Shown piece after piece: positions 25,637 to 34,270 of a stretch of DNA of 64,000 bases. The notes under the pieces were generated by a model that made no database searches, had not been told where the DNA came from, and was given only the letters and a program-made list of their open reading frames with translations. The number at the start of each line of letters is the position of its first letter. Position 1 is the stretch's first letter. The stretch comes from Mycolicibacterium psychrotolerans (lineage in GTDB: Bacteria; Actinomycetota; Actinomycetes; Mycobacteriales; Mycobacteriaceae), in assembly GCF_010729305.1 (NCBI RefSeq), contig NZ_AP022574.1, positions 2,232,001 through 2,296,000 on the forward strand, written 5' to 3'. Made by a program: the position numbers and the translations under genes.

Positions 25637-26289
25637 GCAATGAGAAGACCCAGGTCAGCGAGCCCACCGAGGTGAGCACCGACGTGACCGACGAGACGAC
25701 CGAGGCCACCGAGGGCACCGAGACCGACGCCACCGAGGCCGACGCCATCGAGGAGTCCGAGGCGGCCGAGACGACCGAGCCGGCCGCGGATGCCCCGAAG
25801 CGGCGCACAGGCTGGACGCGCGTCGTCGCGTTCGCGGTGTTGCCTGCCGTCGCGCTGGGCCTCGCCCTCGGCGCCGGGTACCTGAAGTGGCAGGACAACT
25901 CCGTGCGGGACGGCCAGATCGCCGCCGCGACGTCGGTGCAGGCGGCCAAGGACAGCACCATCGCGCTGCTGTCGTACACGCCCGACAAGGTGGATCAGCA
26001 GCTTGGCGAGGCGCGTAATCTGCTCACCGGCGAGTTCCGCGACTCCTACACCTCGCTGACCAACGACGTGGTGATCCCCGGGGCCAAGGAGAAGCAGATC
26101 GCCGCGGTCGCGACGGTGCCCGCCGCGGCGTCGGTGTCGGCCACCTCGCAGAAGGCGGTCGTGCTGGTGTTCGTCAACCAGACGGTGACCGTCGGCCAGG
26201 ACGCGCCGACCGACACCAACTCGAGCGTGCGCGTCACCCTCGAGAAGGTCGGCGACCGCTGGCTGATCTCCTCGTTCGACCCGGTGTAG
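25633..26289 (+). CDS. Mce-associated membrane protein (Mas), second
   Basis: 218 residues from ATG 25633, overlapping the previous stop (ATGA). It has the same layout: an acidic Thr/Glu-rich N-terminus (1-55), membrane segment (about 63-82) and NTF2-like outer domain with LLTGEFRDSYTSLTNDVVIP. The two Mas proteins are paralogues; here they probably form a heterodimer that holds the importer. It ends the operon, two bases short of the convergent SDR gene, and no hairpin is visible between them. Confidence 0.8.
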   Translation: MSNEKTQVSEPTEVSTDVTDETTEATEGTETDATEADAIEESEAAETTEPAADAPKRRTGWTRVVAFAVLPAVALGLALGAGYLKWQDNSVRDGQIAAATSVQAAKDSTIALLSYTPDKVDQQLGEARNLLTGEFRDSYTSLTNDVVIPGAKEKQIAAVATVPAAASVSATSQKAVVLVFVNQTVTVGQDAPTDTNSSVRVTLEKVGDRWLISSFDPV

Positions 26290-26291
26290 CG

Positions 26292-27098
26292 CTACGCCGA
26301 CCGGCCCGGGTGGCTGCGGCCAAGCAGCGGCAGCAGCAGCCGGTGCGGGGCATAGCGGTACAGCAGCGCCGCCGCACGGTTCGGCGCGCCGGGCACGATG
26401 ACCGAGCGTCCGCCGGCCAGGCCGTCGACCGCGACGCGGGCCACGGTATCGGCCTGCTCCCACAGGAAGGGCGGCAACATCTTCTCGGCCTCCTCGTCGG
26501 GAATGCCTGCCGCTGCGCCGAATCCGGTGCGGACCGGACCGGGGCACAACACCGCCGCGGTCACCCCGCTGCCGCGCAACTCCTCGCGCATCGCCTCGGT
26601 GTAGGACAGCACGAACGCCTTCGCCGCGCCGTAGGACGCCTGGAACGGCACCGGTCCGAACGCCCCGACCGACGCGACGTTGAGCACCGCTCCGCATCCG
26701 CGCGCCACCATGCCAGCAACCAGCCGTGTGCTCAGGTCCACGACGGCGGCGACGTCGACCTCGATCAGCCGCAGCTCGTCGGCCGGATCCACCCGCGCCA
26801 CCGCCCCGAGGTTGGAGAGCCCGGCGTTGTTGACCAGGACGTCGACGGTCAGGCCGAGCGCGGCCACCCGGTCGGGGAGCGCGGCCCGCTGGGCGGGATC
26901 GGCGAGGTCGGCGGGCAGCACGTGGGCCTGCGTGCCCAGAGATGCGGCCAGCTCGGTGAGCTTCTCGGCGCGTCGCGCGACCAGGATGACGGGATAGCCG
27001 CGGCGGGCGAATTCGCGGGCGATCTGCTCGCCGATGCCCGACGAGGCGCCGGTGACGAGCACCGCCCCGGTCTTCGACACCGGGGGCAGCAGCGACAT
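26292..27098 (-). CDS. short-chain dehydrogenase/reductase (SDR)
   Basis: 268 residues from ATG 27098; the frame is open further upstream but overlaps the divergent gene. NAD(P) loop TGASSGIG (16-23), NNAG (90-93), catalytic Tyr156 and Lys160 in SYGAAK. Arg residues right after the second strand (VARRAEK) suggest NADPH preference. The C-terminus has a hydrophobic stretch with LLYRYAPHRLLLPLLGR, typical of membrane-associated lipid-type SDRs (SDR family often annotated as DltE-like). A lipid or steroid substrate is likely, given the neighbours. Confidence 0.8.
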   Translation of the reverse strand: MSLLPPVSKTGAVLVTGASSGIGEQIAREFARRGYPVILVARRAEKLTELAASLGTQAHVLPADLADPAQRAALPDRVAALGLTVDVLVNNAGLSNLGAVARVDPADELRLIEVDVAAVVDLSTRLVAGMVARGCGAVLNVASVGAFGPVPFQASYGAAKAFVLSYTEAMREELRGSGVTAAVLCPGPVRTGFGAAAGIPDEEAEKMLPPFLWEQADTVARVAVDGLAGGRSVIVPGAPNRAAALLYRYAPHRLLLPLLGRSHPGRSA

Positions 27099-27122
27099 GC
27101 GGCACAGCCTAGCCTTGGCCGT

Positions 27123-28370
27123 ATGACGGTGCGCCGACTCGCTCCGGTCGATGCGCAGACGCTGTGGATGTCGGCGGCGGTCCCGAACGATCAGTTCCTG
27201 CTCTACGGGTTCGGGGGTGCGATGGCTGATCCGGCCGGCGCGCTCGACGAGATCCGGCGGCGGGCCTGCGAGTGCGCCGATCTCTCTGTGCGAGTCCGCG
27301 ACACCGGGGCGTGGCGGTACCCGGTGTGGGACCGGTGCGCCGTCGACGCTGCGCAGTTCGTCACCCACCCGGACGGCACGTGGGCCGGCTGCCTGGCCGC
27401 TGCCGCGCGGCTGGTCGCCAATCAGCTCGACCCGTGGACGCACCCCTGGCGGCTCCATGTCTTCCCCACCGTCGACGGTGTCCCCGGAGTTGGTGCGGGT
27501 TGCGTTGTGCTCCTTCAGATCTCGCACGCGCTCGCCGACGGCGGCCGGTCCTCGGCGCTGGCGGCCCGGCTGTTCGGCCGGCCCGGCGCGGTGCCCGCGG
27601 TGCCGGCGCCTGCCGCGCGCGGGTTCGTCCGCCGGTCGTTCGCCGCTGCGCAGGCGCACCGCCGACTGGTGCGTGACTCCGATGCGGGACTGGTTCCGCC
27701 GCAGGCCGATTCACGCCCCGCCCTGCGCAGTAACACGCAGTCTGCCGGCGCGCTCTCGCTGCGGACGCTGATCCGACGGCGCGACCAACTGCCCGGGACG
27801 ACGACGGTGACCGTCGGCGTGCTGACCGCCGTCTCCGCGGCGCTGGCCGGGCACCTGCGTGATCTCGGCGACGACCCGGCGCTGCTGGGCGCGGAGGTGC
27901 CGATGGCCAAACCCGGTGTGCGGCGGGCGAACAACCACTACGGCAACGTCGGCGTCGGGTTGTACCCGCACCTGCCGAGCGACCGTCGTGTGCAGGCTAT
28001 CGCCGCCGACCTGCTCGGGCGCCGGCGGCGCGCCTCGCATCCAGCGCTGGCGGCGGAGGCTTCGGCGTTCGCGGCGATCCCCGCGCCGCTGCTGCGCTGG
28101 GGCGTGGGCCAGTTCGACCCGGACCGGCGGTCGGACACCGTCGTCGGCAACACCGTCGTCTCCAGCGTGCACCGCGGTGCCGCCGACCTGTCGTTCGGTG
28201 GGGCACCCGTCGTGCTCACCGCCGGCTTCCCCTCGCTCTCGCCGATGATGGGCGTCACCCACGGCGTCCACGGCATCGGCGACACCGTCGCGGTCAGCGT
28301 GCACGCGGCGCAGTCGGCGATCGGCGACGTCGACGCCTACCTCGACCGGCTGGACCACGCGTTGGGCTGA
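27123..28370 (+). CDS. WS/DGAT-like acyltransferase domain protein
   Basis: 415 residues from ATG 27123. The fold signature of the CoA-dependent acyltransferase superfamily is visible: LLQISHALADGGRS, corresponding to HHxxxDG with the first His replaced by Ser and the catalytic second His and Asp kept, and a late strand region VVGNTVVSSVHRGAADLSFG. MTVRRLAPVDAQTLWMS at the start resembles the wax ester synthase / diacylglycerol acyltransferase family. Length (415) is slightly under the usual 450-470. It probably esterifies an acyl-CoA with a hydrophobic alcohol. The divergent SDR start is 24 bp away, so both share one promoter region. Confidence 0.7.
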   Translation: MTVRRLAPVDAQTLWMSAAVPNDQFLLYGFGGAMADPAGALDEIRRRACECADLSVRVRDTGAWRYPVWDRCAVDAAQFVTHPDGTWAGCLAAAARLVANQLDPWTHPWRLHVFPTVDGVPGVGAGCVVLLQISHALADGGRSSALAARLFGRPGAVPAVPAPAARGFVRRSFAAAQAHRRLVRDSDAGLVPPQADSRPALRSNTQSAGALSLRTLIRRRDQLPGTTTVTVGVLTAVSAALAGHLRDLGDDPALLGAEVPMAKPGVRRANNHYGNVGVGLYPHLPSDRRVQAIAADLLGRRRRASHPALAAEASAFAAIPAPLLRWGVGQFDPDRRSDTVVGNTVVSSVHRGAADLSFGGAPVVLTAGFPSLSPMMGVTHGVHGIGDTVAVSVHAAQSAIGDVDAYLDRLDHALG

Positions 28371-28419
28371 AGGTCCCCGGCGGGCGCGACGACGTGACAG
28401 ATGTTCTAGATTTTGTTGC

Positions 28420-28941
28420 ATGACTGCCTACGACGTCGGAGTGCTCATCCTGCGGGTCGTCCTCGGCCTGACGATGGCCGCGCACGGCTACAACAAGTTC
28501 TTCGGCAAGGGTGGACTGGCCGGGACCGCCGGCTGGTTCGACAGCATGGGCATGAAGCCGGGCATGTTCCACGCCCGCATCGCGGCCACCACCGAGATGG
28601 CCGCGGGGCTAGGCCTGGCCGTCGGGCTGCTCACGCCGATCCCTGCCGCCGGCTTCGTCGCGTTGATGCTCGTCGCGGCCTGGACCGTCCACAAGCCGAA
28701 CGGATTCTTCATCGTCAAGGAGGGCTGGGAGTACAACCTCGTGCTGGCGGCCTCGGCGGTCGGCATCGCGACCATCGGGGCGGGCAAGATCAGCCTCGAC
28801 TACGCGCTGTTCTCCGGCACCGGGCTCTACGACCTGCTGCACGGGTGGTGGGGCCTGCTGATCTCGGTGGTGCTTGGGATGGCCGGCGGCATCGGCCAGC
28901 TGGTGATCTTCTACCGCCCACCAGCCAAGACGGGGGCCTGA
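28420..28941 (+). CDS. DoxX-family membrane protein
   Basis: 173 residues with four membrane segments. The start MTAYDVGVLILRVVLGLTMA followed by HGYNKFFGKGGLAGTAGWFD is the DoxX signature, then KPGMFHARIAATTEMAAGLG and LLTPIPAAGF. DoxX proteins in mycobacteria pair with superoxide dismutase and thiol systems or act as quinone-linked subunits. The role here is unknown. A TGACAGATGTTCTA element 20 bp upstream resembles a degraded KstR half site. Confidence 0.75.
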   Translation: MTAYDVGVLILRVVLGLTMAAHGYNKFFGKGGLAGTAGWFDSMGMKPGMFHARIAATTEMAAGLGLAVGLLTPIPAAGFVALMLVAAWTVHKPNGFFIVKEGWEYNLVLAASAVGIATIGAGKISLDYALFSGTGLYDLLHGWWGLLISVVLGMAGGIGQLVIFYRPPAKTGA

Positions 28942-29018
28942 TCTCCGCGAGCAGACGTGAACTCGGGCGGATCGGGCCGATTCCTCACGATTTTGTGTCT
29001 GTTCGCGCCGAGGGTAAC

Positions 29019-29032
29019 TGGAACACGTTCTA
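29019..29032. promoter_or_regulatory. KstR-type operator
   Basis: TGGAACACGTTCTA matches the published KstR consensus TNNAACNNGTTNNA at every fixed position. It sits in an 18-bp palindrome (29017-29034) with two mismatched pairs, 13 bp before the ATG of the DUF3556 gene. KstR is the TetR-type repressor of sterol degradation in mycobacteria and is released by a steroid-CoA. Confidence 0.75.
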
Positions 29033-29044
29033 GTCTTATCGGCC

Positions 29045-30796
29045 ATGGGGTTTCTCAAGCAGGACGCACCGGTCGTCGACTACGCCGAATGGAGCACGGG
29101 AACTCGCGCGGAGCGGATCGTCCCGATGGCCCGGCACTGGGCCGAGGTGGGCTTCGGCACACCGGTGGTGATGCACCTGTTCTACGTCGTCAAGATCCTG
29201 CTGTACGTGCTGTTCGCATGGCTGGTGGTGCTGACGACCCGGGGCATTGACGGCTTCACCGACGTGGCGGCCTGGTACCACGAGCCGATCGTGTACCAGA
29301 AGGTCGTCCTCTACACGATGCTGTTCGAGATCGTCGGCCTGGGCTGCGGCTTCGGCCCGCTGAACAACCGGTTCTTCCCGCCGATGGGTTCGGTCCTGTA
29401 CTGGTTGCGCCCCAAGACCATTCGGCTGCCCCCGTGGCCGAACCGGATCCCGCTGACCAAGGGCGATTCGCGCACGCCGGTCGACGTGGCGCTCTACGGC
29501 GCGCTGCTGGTGATGCTGGTGGTCGCTCTGTTCTCTGATGGCACCGGGCCGATCCCCGAGCTCGGCTCGGACGTGGGGGTGCTGCCGGTCTGGCAGACCG
29601 CGACGATCCTCGGTCTGCTCGCGCTGGCCGGCCTGCGCGACAAGGTGCTGTTCCTGGCGGCGCGCGGCGAGGTCTACGGCGCCTTGGCCGTGTGCTTCCT
29701 GTTCACCGGCGCCGACATCGTCATCGCCGCCAAGCTGGTGTGTCTGACCATCTGGATGGGCGCGGCGACGTCCAAACTCAACAAGCACTTCCCGTTCGTC
29801 ATCTCGACGATGATGAGCAACAACCCGGTCATCCGGCCGCGGGCCATCAAGCGCAGGTTCTTCGAGCACTTCCCCGACGACCTGCGGCCAGGACGGGCGT
29901 CGCGGTGGCTGGCGCACGTGTCCACCGCCATCGAGATGCTCGTGCCGCTGGTGCTGTTCTTCTCCCACGGCGGCTGGGCGACCGCGATCGCGGCGTTCGT
30001 GATGCTGTGCTTCCACTTCGGGATCCTGTCCGCGATCCCGATGGGGGTGCCGCTGGAGTGGAACGTCTTCATGATGTTCAGCGTGCTGGCGCTGTTCGTC
30101 GGCAACGCCGGCATCGGCCTCGGGGATCTCCAGAGCCCGTGGCCGCTGGTGCTCTTCGCGATTTCCGCCGGCACGGTCGCGATCGGAAACCTGTTCCCGC
30201 GCAAGGTCTCCTTCCTGCCGGGGATGCGTTACTACGCCGGCAACTGGGACACCTCGCTGTGGTGCATCAAGCCCTCGGCCGACGCGAAGATCGCCGCGGG
30301 CATCGTCGCGATCGCGAGCATGCCCGCCGCCCAGATGGAGAAGTTCTACGGCAGCCGCGAGACCGCGGAGATGTACCAGTACATGGGGTACGCGTTCCGG
30401 TCGTTCAACACCCACGGCCGCGCCATGTTCACGCTCGCGCACCGGCTGATGGCCGGCCACGACGAGGCCGACTACGTCCTCACCGACGGCGAACGCATCT
30501 GCAGCACCGCGATCGGATGGAACTTCGGCGACGGCCACATGCACAACGAGCAGTTGATCGCGGCGCTGCAGAAGCGCTGCCGGTTCGAGCCGGGGGAGGT
30601 GCGGGTGCTGCTGCTCGACGCGCAACCGATCCACAGACAGCGCCAGGAGTACCGCTTGGTCGACGCGGCGACCGGGGAGTTCGAGCGCGGCTACATCATG
30701 GTCGCCGACATGGTCACCCGGCAGCCGTGGGACGACACCGTCCCGGTGCACGTGACGTGGCAGCGCCACGACCACCATGACGTCGACGCGTCCTAG
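29045..30796 (+). CDS. DUF3556 multi-pass membrane protein
   Basis: 583 residues. About ten membrane helices in residues 35-390, followed by a soluble C-terminal domain (about 400-583) with YRSFNTHGRAMFTLAHRLMAGHDEADYVL and NEQLIAALQKRCRFEPGE. The N-terminus MGFLKQDAPVVDYAEWSTGTRAERIVPMARHW is characteristic of DUF3556, a family confined to Actinobacteria. Biochemical role is unknown. A perfect KstR operator sits 13 bp before its start, so a role in sterol uptake or side-chain metabolism is a reasonable guess. It ends directly against the convergent GntR gene. Confidence 0.8.
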   Translation: MGFLKQDAPVVDYAEWSTGTRAERIVPMARHWAEVGFGTPVVMHLFYVVKILLYVLFAWLVVLTTRGIDGFTDVAAWYHEPIVYQKVVLYTMLFEIVGLGCGFGPLNNRFFPPMGSVLYWLRPKTIRLPPWPNRIPLTKGDSRTPVDVALYGALLVMLVVALFSDGTGPIPELGSDVGVLPVWQTATILGLLALAGLRDKVLFLAARGEVYGALAVCFLFTGADIVIAAKLVCLTIWMGAATSKLNKHFPFVISTMMSNNPVIRPRAIKRRFFEHFPDDLRPGRASRWLAHVSTAIEMLVPLVLFFSHGGWATAIAAFVMLCFHFGILSAIPMGVPLEWNVFMMFSVLALFVGNAGIGLGDLQSPWPLVLFAISAGTVAIGNLFPRKVSFLPGMRYYAGNWDTSLWCIKPSADAKIAAGIVAIASMPAAQMEKFYGSRETAEMYQYMGYAFRSFNTHGRAMFTLAHRLMAGHDEADYVLTDGERICSTAIGWNFGDGHMHNEQLIAALQKRCRFEPGEVRVLLLDAQPIHRQRQEYRLVDAATGEFERGYIMVADMVTRQPWDDTVPVHVTWQRHDHHDVDAS

Positions 30797-31588
30797 TCAC
30801 CCCATCACGTCGCGCACGGGCACATTCTCCAGCCCCGTGAGCAACAGTTCGCGCGACACGTCGAGGTGTTTGCGCCAGTGCGCCTCGGCGCCCGCGGCGT
30901 CGCCGGCCCGCAGGAACGCCATCAGCTTGCGGTAGGAGCGCATCAGCTTGTCGTAGTCGGCCTTGGACACCGGCCGGCGCTCGTTGAACACGAACGCGGT
31001 GTGCCGCACCGTGATCTCGTGCAGCATGCCGGCGACGATGCCCAGCGTCGCGTTGCCCGACAGCTGCACCACCCGCAGATGGAATGCCCCGGTGTTCTCG
31101 GCCAGCCGCTCGGACTGCCAGCCGTCGGCGACCAGTCCCTCGAGCAGCGCGTCGAGTTCCTCGAACGCCTCGGCGGAGCCGGACTCGGCGAGCAGGCGGG
31201 CCGCCAGCGGCTCGATGCCGGCCTTCGCCGTGAGCAGGTCGGCGATCGTGGCGCCGGACAACTCGAGCAGCAGTCCCGCGGGTCGGGCGACCACCTCGGG
31301 GCCGGGCACGCGCACGCGGGCGCCCGTCCTGGAGCCGCGGCGGACCTCGACGAGCCGCTCGGACTCCAGCACCCGCACCGCCTCGCGCAGCGTGGGCCGG
31401 CTGACCCCGAAATGCGCCATCAGCTCGGCTTCGTTGGGCAGGAAGTCGCCGTCGGTGAGCTGGCCCTCGACGACCATCCGGCGCAGCGTGCCGGCGACCA
31501 GCTCCGCGGTCTTCGGTGAGCGCACGGCGGATCCAGCACCGGTCGAGTCCGGGCCGATCATCGGCGCCAGCCGGGTACTCCGCGTCAC
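30797..31588 (-). CDS. FadR/GntR-family regulator (FCD domain)
   Basis: 263 residues from GTG 31588, chosen because AGGAG sits 5 bp before it; ATG 31609 would add seven residues. Winged helix with LPNEAELMAHFGVSRPTLRE and then AVRVLE and VEVRRGSRTGARVR (wing), then an all-helical FCD ligand domain (about 95-250) with the metal or ligand His residues (FHLRVVQL and HEITVRHTAF). FCD regulators sense acyl-CoA, organic acids or metals. It is divergent from the CoA-transferase gene, so it likely controls it and itself. AGTAAACCATGT (31637-31648) lies in the gap. Confidence 0.8.
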   Translation of the reverse strand: MTRSTRLAPMIGPDSTGAGSAVRSPKTAELVAGTLRRMVVEGQLTDGDFLPNEAELMAHFGVSRPTLREAVRVLESERLVEVRRGSRTGARVRVPGPEVVARPAGLLLELSGATIADLLTAKAGIEPLAARLLAESGSAEAFEELDALLEGLVADGWQSERLAENTGAFHLRVVQLSGNATLGIVAGMLHEITVRHTAFVFNERRPVSKADYDKLMRSYRKLMAFLRAGDAAGAEAHWRKHLDVSRELLLTGLENVPVRDVMG

Positions 31589-31705
31589 GACAACTCCTGA
31601 GAAGGCCACCGAACGTCACGGTGAGCTGTGCAACTCAGTAAACCATGTCGGCGCGCTGCGGTCTTTCGTGCCGGCATCGCGACACCGCATGGCAGGGTAG
31701 CGGCC

Positions 31706-33010
31706 ATGCCGGAGGAACTGACCGCCGAGGAGGCCGCCGCGCGGCTGCATCCCGCCGACACGCTCGGCATTCCGCTCGGCCCGGGACAGCCGCCGGCGTT
31801 CCTGCGCGCCCTCGGCGAGCGCACCGACTGGACGGCGCTGTGCGTCTACGGTGCGCTGCTGGCCGTCGGGACGGAACTGTTCAGCCGCCCCGGCGTGCGC
31901 TACCTGTCGGGGTTCTTCGGACCGCTCGAGCGGGCGCTGCGCGACGCAGGCGCCGGCGTCGACTTCATGCCCGCCGACTTCCGCCGCTTCGCACCGCTGC
32001 TGGAACGCCAGTCGCCGCGCGTGATGACCACCGTGGCCACGCCGCCCGACACCGACGGATGGTGCTCGCTGTCCCTGCACGCCGGGGGCACGGTGGCCGA
32101 ATTGCGCCGTGCCGGTGCCGATCCCGACCGGATGCTCGTCGTCGAGGTGTCCGATGCCTATCCGCGCACCGCCGGGCTGGGCGAGCGGTACCGGCATGCG
32201 CTGCACGTCGACGAGATCGACGTGCTGGTCGCGTCGACGGACGCGCCCCTCGCGCTGCCCTCGCCGCCGCCGACCGACACCGACACCGCGATCGCGCGGC
32301 ACGCCGTGGCGTTCATCGGCTCCGGCGCCACCCTGCAGACCGGCATCGGATCGATCCCCAGTCAGATCGCCGCGCTGCTGGCCGACGGCGACCACGGTGA
32401 CTTCGGCCTGCACAGTGAGATGTTCACCGACGGCTGCATGCGACTGCACCGGGCGGGCAAGGTGACCAATGCGCGCAAGGGCCAGTTCGACGGGGTGAGC
32501 GTGACGACGTTCGCCTTCGGTTCGGCCGACCTCTACGCGTGGCTCGACGACAACGACGACGTCGCCTTCCTGCCCGTCGACGTCGTGAACGCCCCTGAGG
32601 TCATCGCGGCCAACGCGAACATGGTGTCCATCAACGGTGCGCTCGCGGTCGACGTGCACGGCCAGGTGGTCGCCGACACGATCGCCGGGGACCAGTTCAG
32701 CGGCATCGGCGGTGCGGAGGACTTCGTGGCCGGCGTCGGCCTCGAGCTGTCGGACCGGTCGCTGATCTGCCTGCCGTCCACCTTCGACGACGGCGGCGTG
32801 CCGCGGTCGCGCATCGTGCCGGGCTTCGACGCCGGGGCGGTGATCACCACGCCGCGTCACCACGTCGACGTGATCGTCACCGAGTACGGCGCGGCCGAGC
32901 TCGAGGGGCTGACGGTGCGGGAGCGCGGGGAGGCGCTCGCCGCGATCGCCCACCCGCTGTTCCGGGACGCACTCGCCGATGCGGCCGACCGGGCCGCGCG
33001 GGGCCGCTGA
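31706..33010 (+). CDS. acetyl-CoA hydrolase / CoA-transferase family protein
   Basis: 434 residues from ATG 31706. The middle contains GSGATLQTGIGSIPSQIAALL, the nucleotide-binding loop of class I CoA-transferases of the Cat1/4-hydroxybutyrate type, and GLHSEMFTDG with the expected catalytic Glu (E238). The C-terminus RHHVDVIVTEYGAAELEGLT is also conserved in the family. It moves CoA between a carboxylic acid and acetyl-CoA or a similar donor. Start chosen over 31628 because the extra residues are not family-like. It sits 102 bp upstream of the thiolase operon. Confidence 0.75.
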   Translation: MPEELTAEEAAARLHPADTLGIPLGPGQPPAFLRALGERTDWTALCVYGALLAVGTELFSRPGVRYLSGFFGPLERALRDAGAGVDFMPADFRRFAPLLERQSPRVMTTVATPPDTDGWCSLSLHAGGTVAELRRAGADPDRMLVVEVSDAYPRTAGLGERYRHALHVDEIDVLVASTDAPLALPSPPPTDTDTAIARHAVAFIGSGATLQTGIGSIPSQIAALLADGDHGDFGLHSEMFTDGCMRLHRAGKVTNARKGQFDGVSVTTFAFGSADLYAWLDDNDDVAFLPVDVVNAPEVIAANANMVSINGALAVDVHGQVVADTIAGDQFSGIGGAEDFVAGVGLELSDRSLICLPSTFDDGGVPRSRIVPGFDAGAVITTPRHHVDVIVTEYGAAELEGLTVRERGEALAAIAHPLFRDALADAADRAARGR

Positions 33011-33040
33011 CCACCCCTCTGACGTGGTCATGACGCCTAC

Positions 33041-33078
33041 CAACCAGTAGGTTGACCTAGTAAACCTTGTTCGTTTAC
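33041..33078. promoter_or_regulatory. nested palindromes at the thiolase operon promoter
   Basis: CAACCAGTAGGTTG (33041-33054) is a 5-4-5 inverted repeat. TAGGTTGACCTA (33048-33059) is a 5-2-5 inverted repeat. GTAAACCTTGTTCGTTTAC (33060-33078) is a 6-7-6 inverted repeat. They surround a TTGACC -35 box (33052-33057) with a weak TTACGT at 33075. The layout suggests one or two repressors that block transcription of the acyl-CoA gene set at 33113. Confidence 0.55.
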
Positions 33079-33112
33079 GTTCGAGGCACCATCTCAATGA
33101 AGGAGTATCTCC

Positions 33113-34270
33113 ATGCCTGAAGCCGTCATCGTCGAAGCCGTACGGTCACCGGTCGGCAAGCGCAACGGTGGGCTGTCGGGAGTGCACCCGGCCGAGTTGT
33201 CCGCCCAGGTGCTCAACGGACTCGTGGAGCGTGCCGGCGTCGATCCCGCACTGGTCGACGACGTCATCTGGGGTTGTGTCATGCAGGCCGGCGAGCAGGC
33301 GCTCGACATCGCCCGCACCGCACTGCTGACCGCCGGGTGGCCGGAGTCGGTGCCCGGGGTGACCGTGGACCGCCAGTGCGGATCGAGCCAGCAGTCGGTG
33401 CACTTCGCCGCCGCCGGTGTGGTCGCCGGGCACTACGACGTCGTCGTCGCCGGTGGCGTCGAGTCGATGTCGCGGACCCCGATGGGCTCGTCGCTCGCCG
33501 GCGGGGGCAACCCGTACCCGGCCGGCTTCAAGGACCGCTACCAGAAGACACCCAATCAGGGCATCGGCGCGGAGATGATCGCCGAGCAGTGGGGCTTCGA
33601 CCGCACCGCCATCGACCAGTTCTCGCTCGACTCGCACGAGAAGGCCGCCGCCGCACAGGATTCGGGCGCGTTCGACGATCAGATCGTGGCGATCAAGAGA
33701 GTCGATGAGCACGGCGAAACAAGCACAGTGCTCAAGGACGAGGGCATCCGCCGCGGCACCACGCTGGAGAAGATGGCCCAGCTCAGGCCCGCGTTCCGCG
33801 AGGACGGCGTGATCCACGCCGGCAACAGCTCGCAGATCTCCGACGGGTCGGCCGCGCTGCTGTTCATGTCGGCCGAGAAGGCCAAGGAGTTGGGGCTCAA
33901 GCCGCTGGCCAAGGTGCACACCGCCGTGCTGGCCGGCGCAGACCCGGTGATCATGCTGACCGCACCGATCCCCGCGACGCAGAAGGCGCTCAAGCGCTCA
34001 GGCCTGTCGATCGACCAGATCGGCGCGTTCGAGGTCAACGAGGCGTTCGCCCCGGTGCCGATGGCGTGGCTGAAGGACATCGGCGCCGACGAGAAGCGCC
34101 TCAACCCCAACGGCGGCGCGATCGCGCTGGGTCACCCCCTCGGCGGCTCCGGCGCCCGGATCATGACCACGCTGCTGTACCACATGCGCGACAACGGAAT
34201 TCAGTACGGCTTGCAGACCATGTGCGAGGGCGGCGGCCAGGCCAACGCCACCATCCTGGAACTGCTGTGA
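33113..34270 (+). CDS. acetyl-CoA acyltransferase (thiolase)
   Basis: 385 residues from ATG 33113, with AAGGAGT upstream. The thiolase motifs are all present: acylated Cys in VDRQCGSSQQS (C89), NEAFAPVPMAW with the His/Asn-type loop, ALGHPLGGSG (H341) and the proton-acceptor Cys in TMCEGGGQANAT (C371). The opening EAVIVEAVRSPVGKRNG is shared with FadA-type steroid thiolases such as FadA5, but I cannot pick the closest member. It cleaves beta-ketoacyl-CoA to release acetyl- or propionyl-CoA. First gene of an operon with an enoyl-CoA hydratase (GTGA overlap) and an acyl-CoA dehydrogenase. Confidence 0.9.
   Translation: MPEAVIVEAVRSPVGKRNGGLSGVHPAELSAQVLNGLVERAGVDPALVDDVIWGCVMQAGEQALDIARTALLTAGWPESVPGVTVDRQCGSSQQSVHFAAAGVVAGHYDVVVAGGVESMSRTPMGSSLAGGGNPYPAGFKDRYQKTPNQGIGAEMIAEQWGFDRTAIDQFSLDSHEKAAAAQDSGAFDDQIVAIKRVDEHGETSTVLKDEGIRRGTTLEKMAQLRPAFREDGVIHAGNSSQISDGSAALLFMSAEKAKELGLKPLAKVHTAVLAGADPVIMLTAPIPATQKALKRSGLSIDQIGAFEVNEAFAPVPMAWLKDIGADEKRLNPNGGAIALGHPLGGSGARIMTTLLYHMRDNGIQYGLQTMCEGGGQANATILELL

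Noticed and set aside
28392..28410. Second KstR operator before the DoxX gene (TGACAGATGTTCTA)
   Set aside because: Only one half site (GTT..A) is intact; AAC is CAG. Treated as a possible relic.
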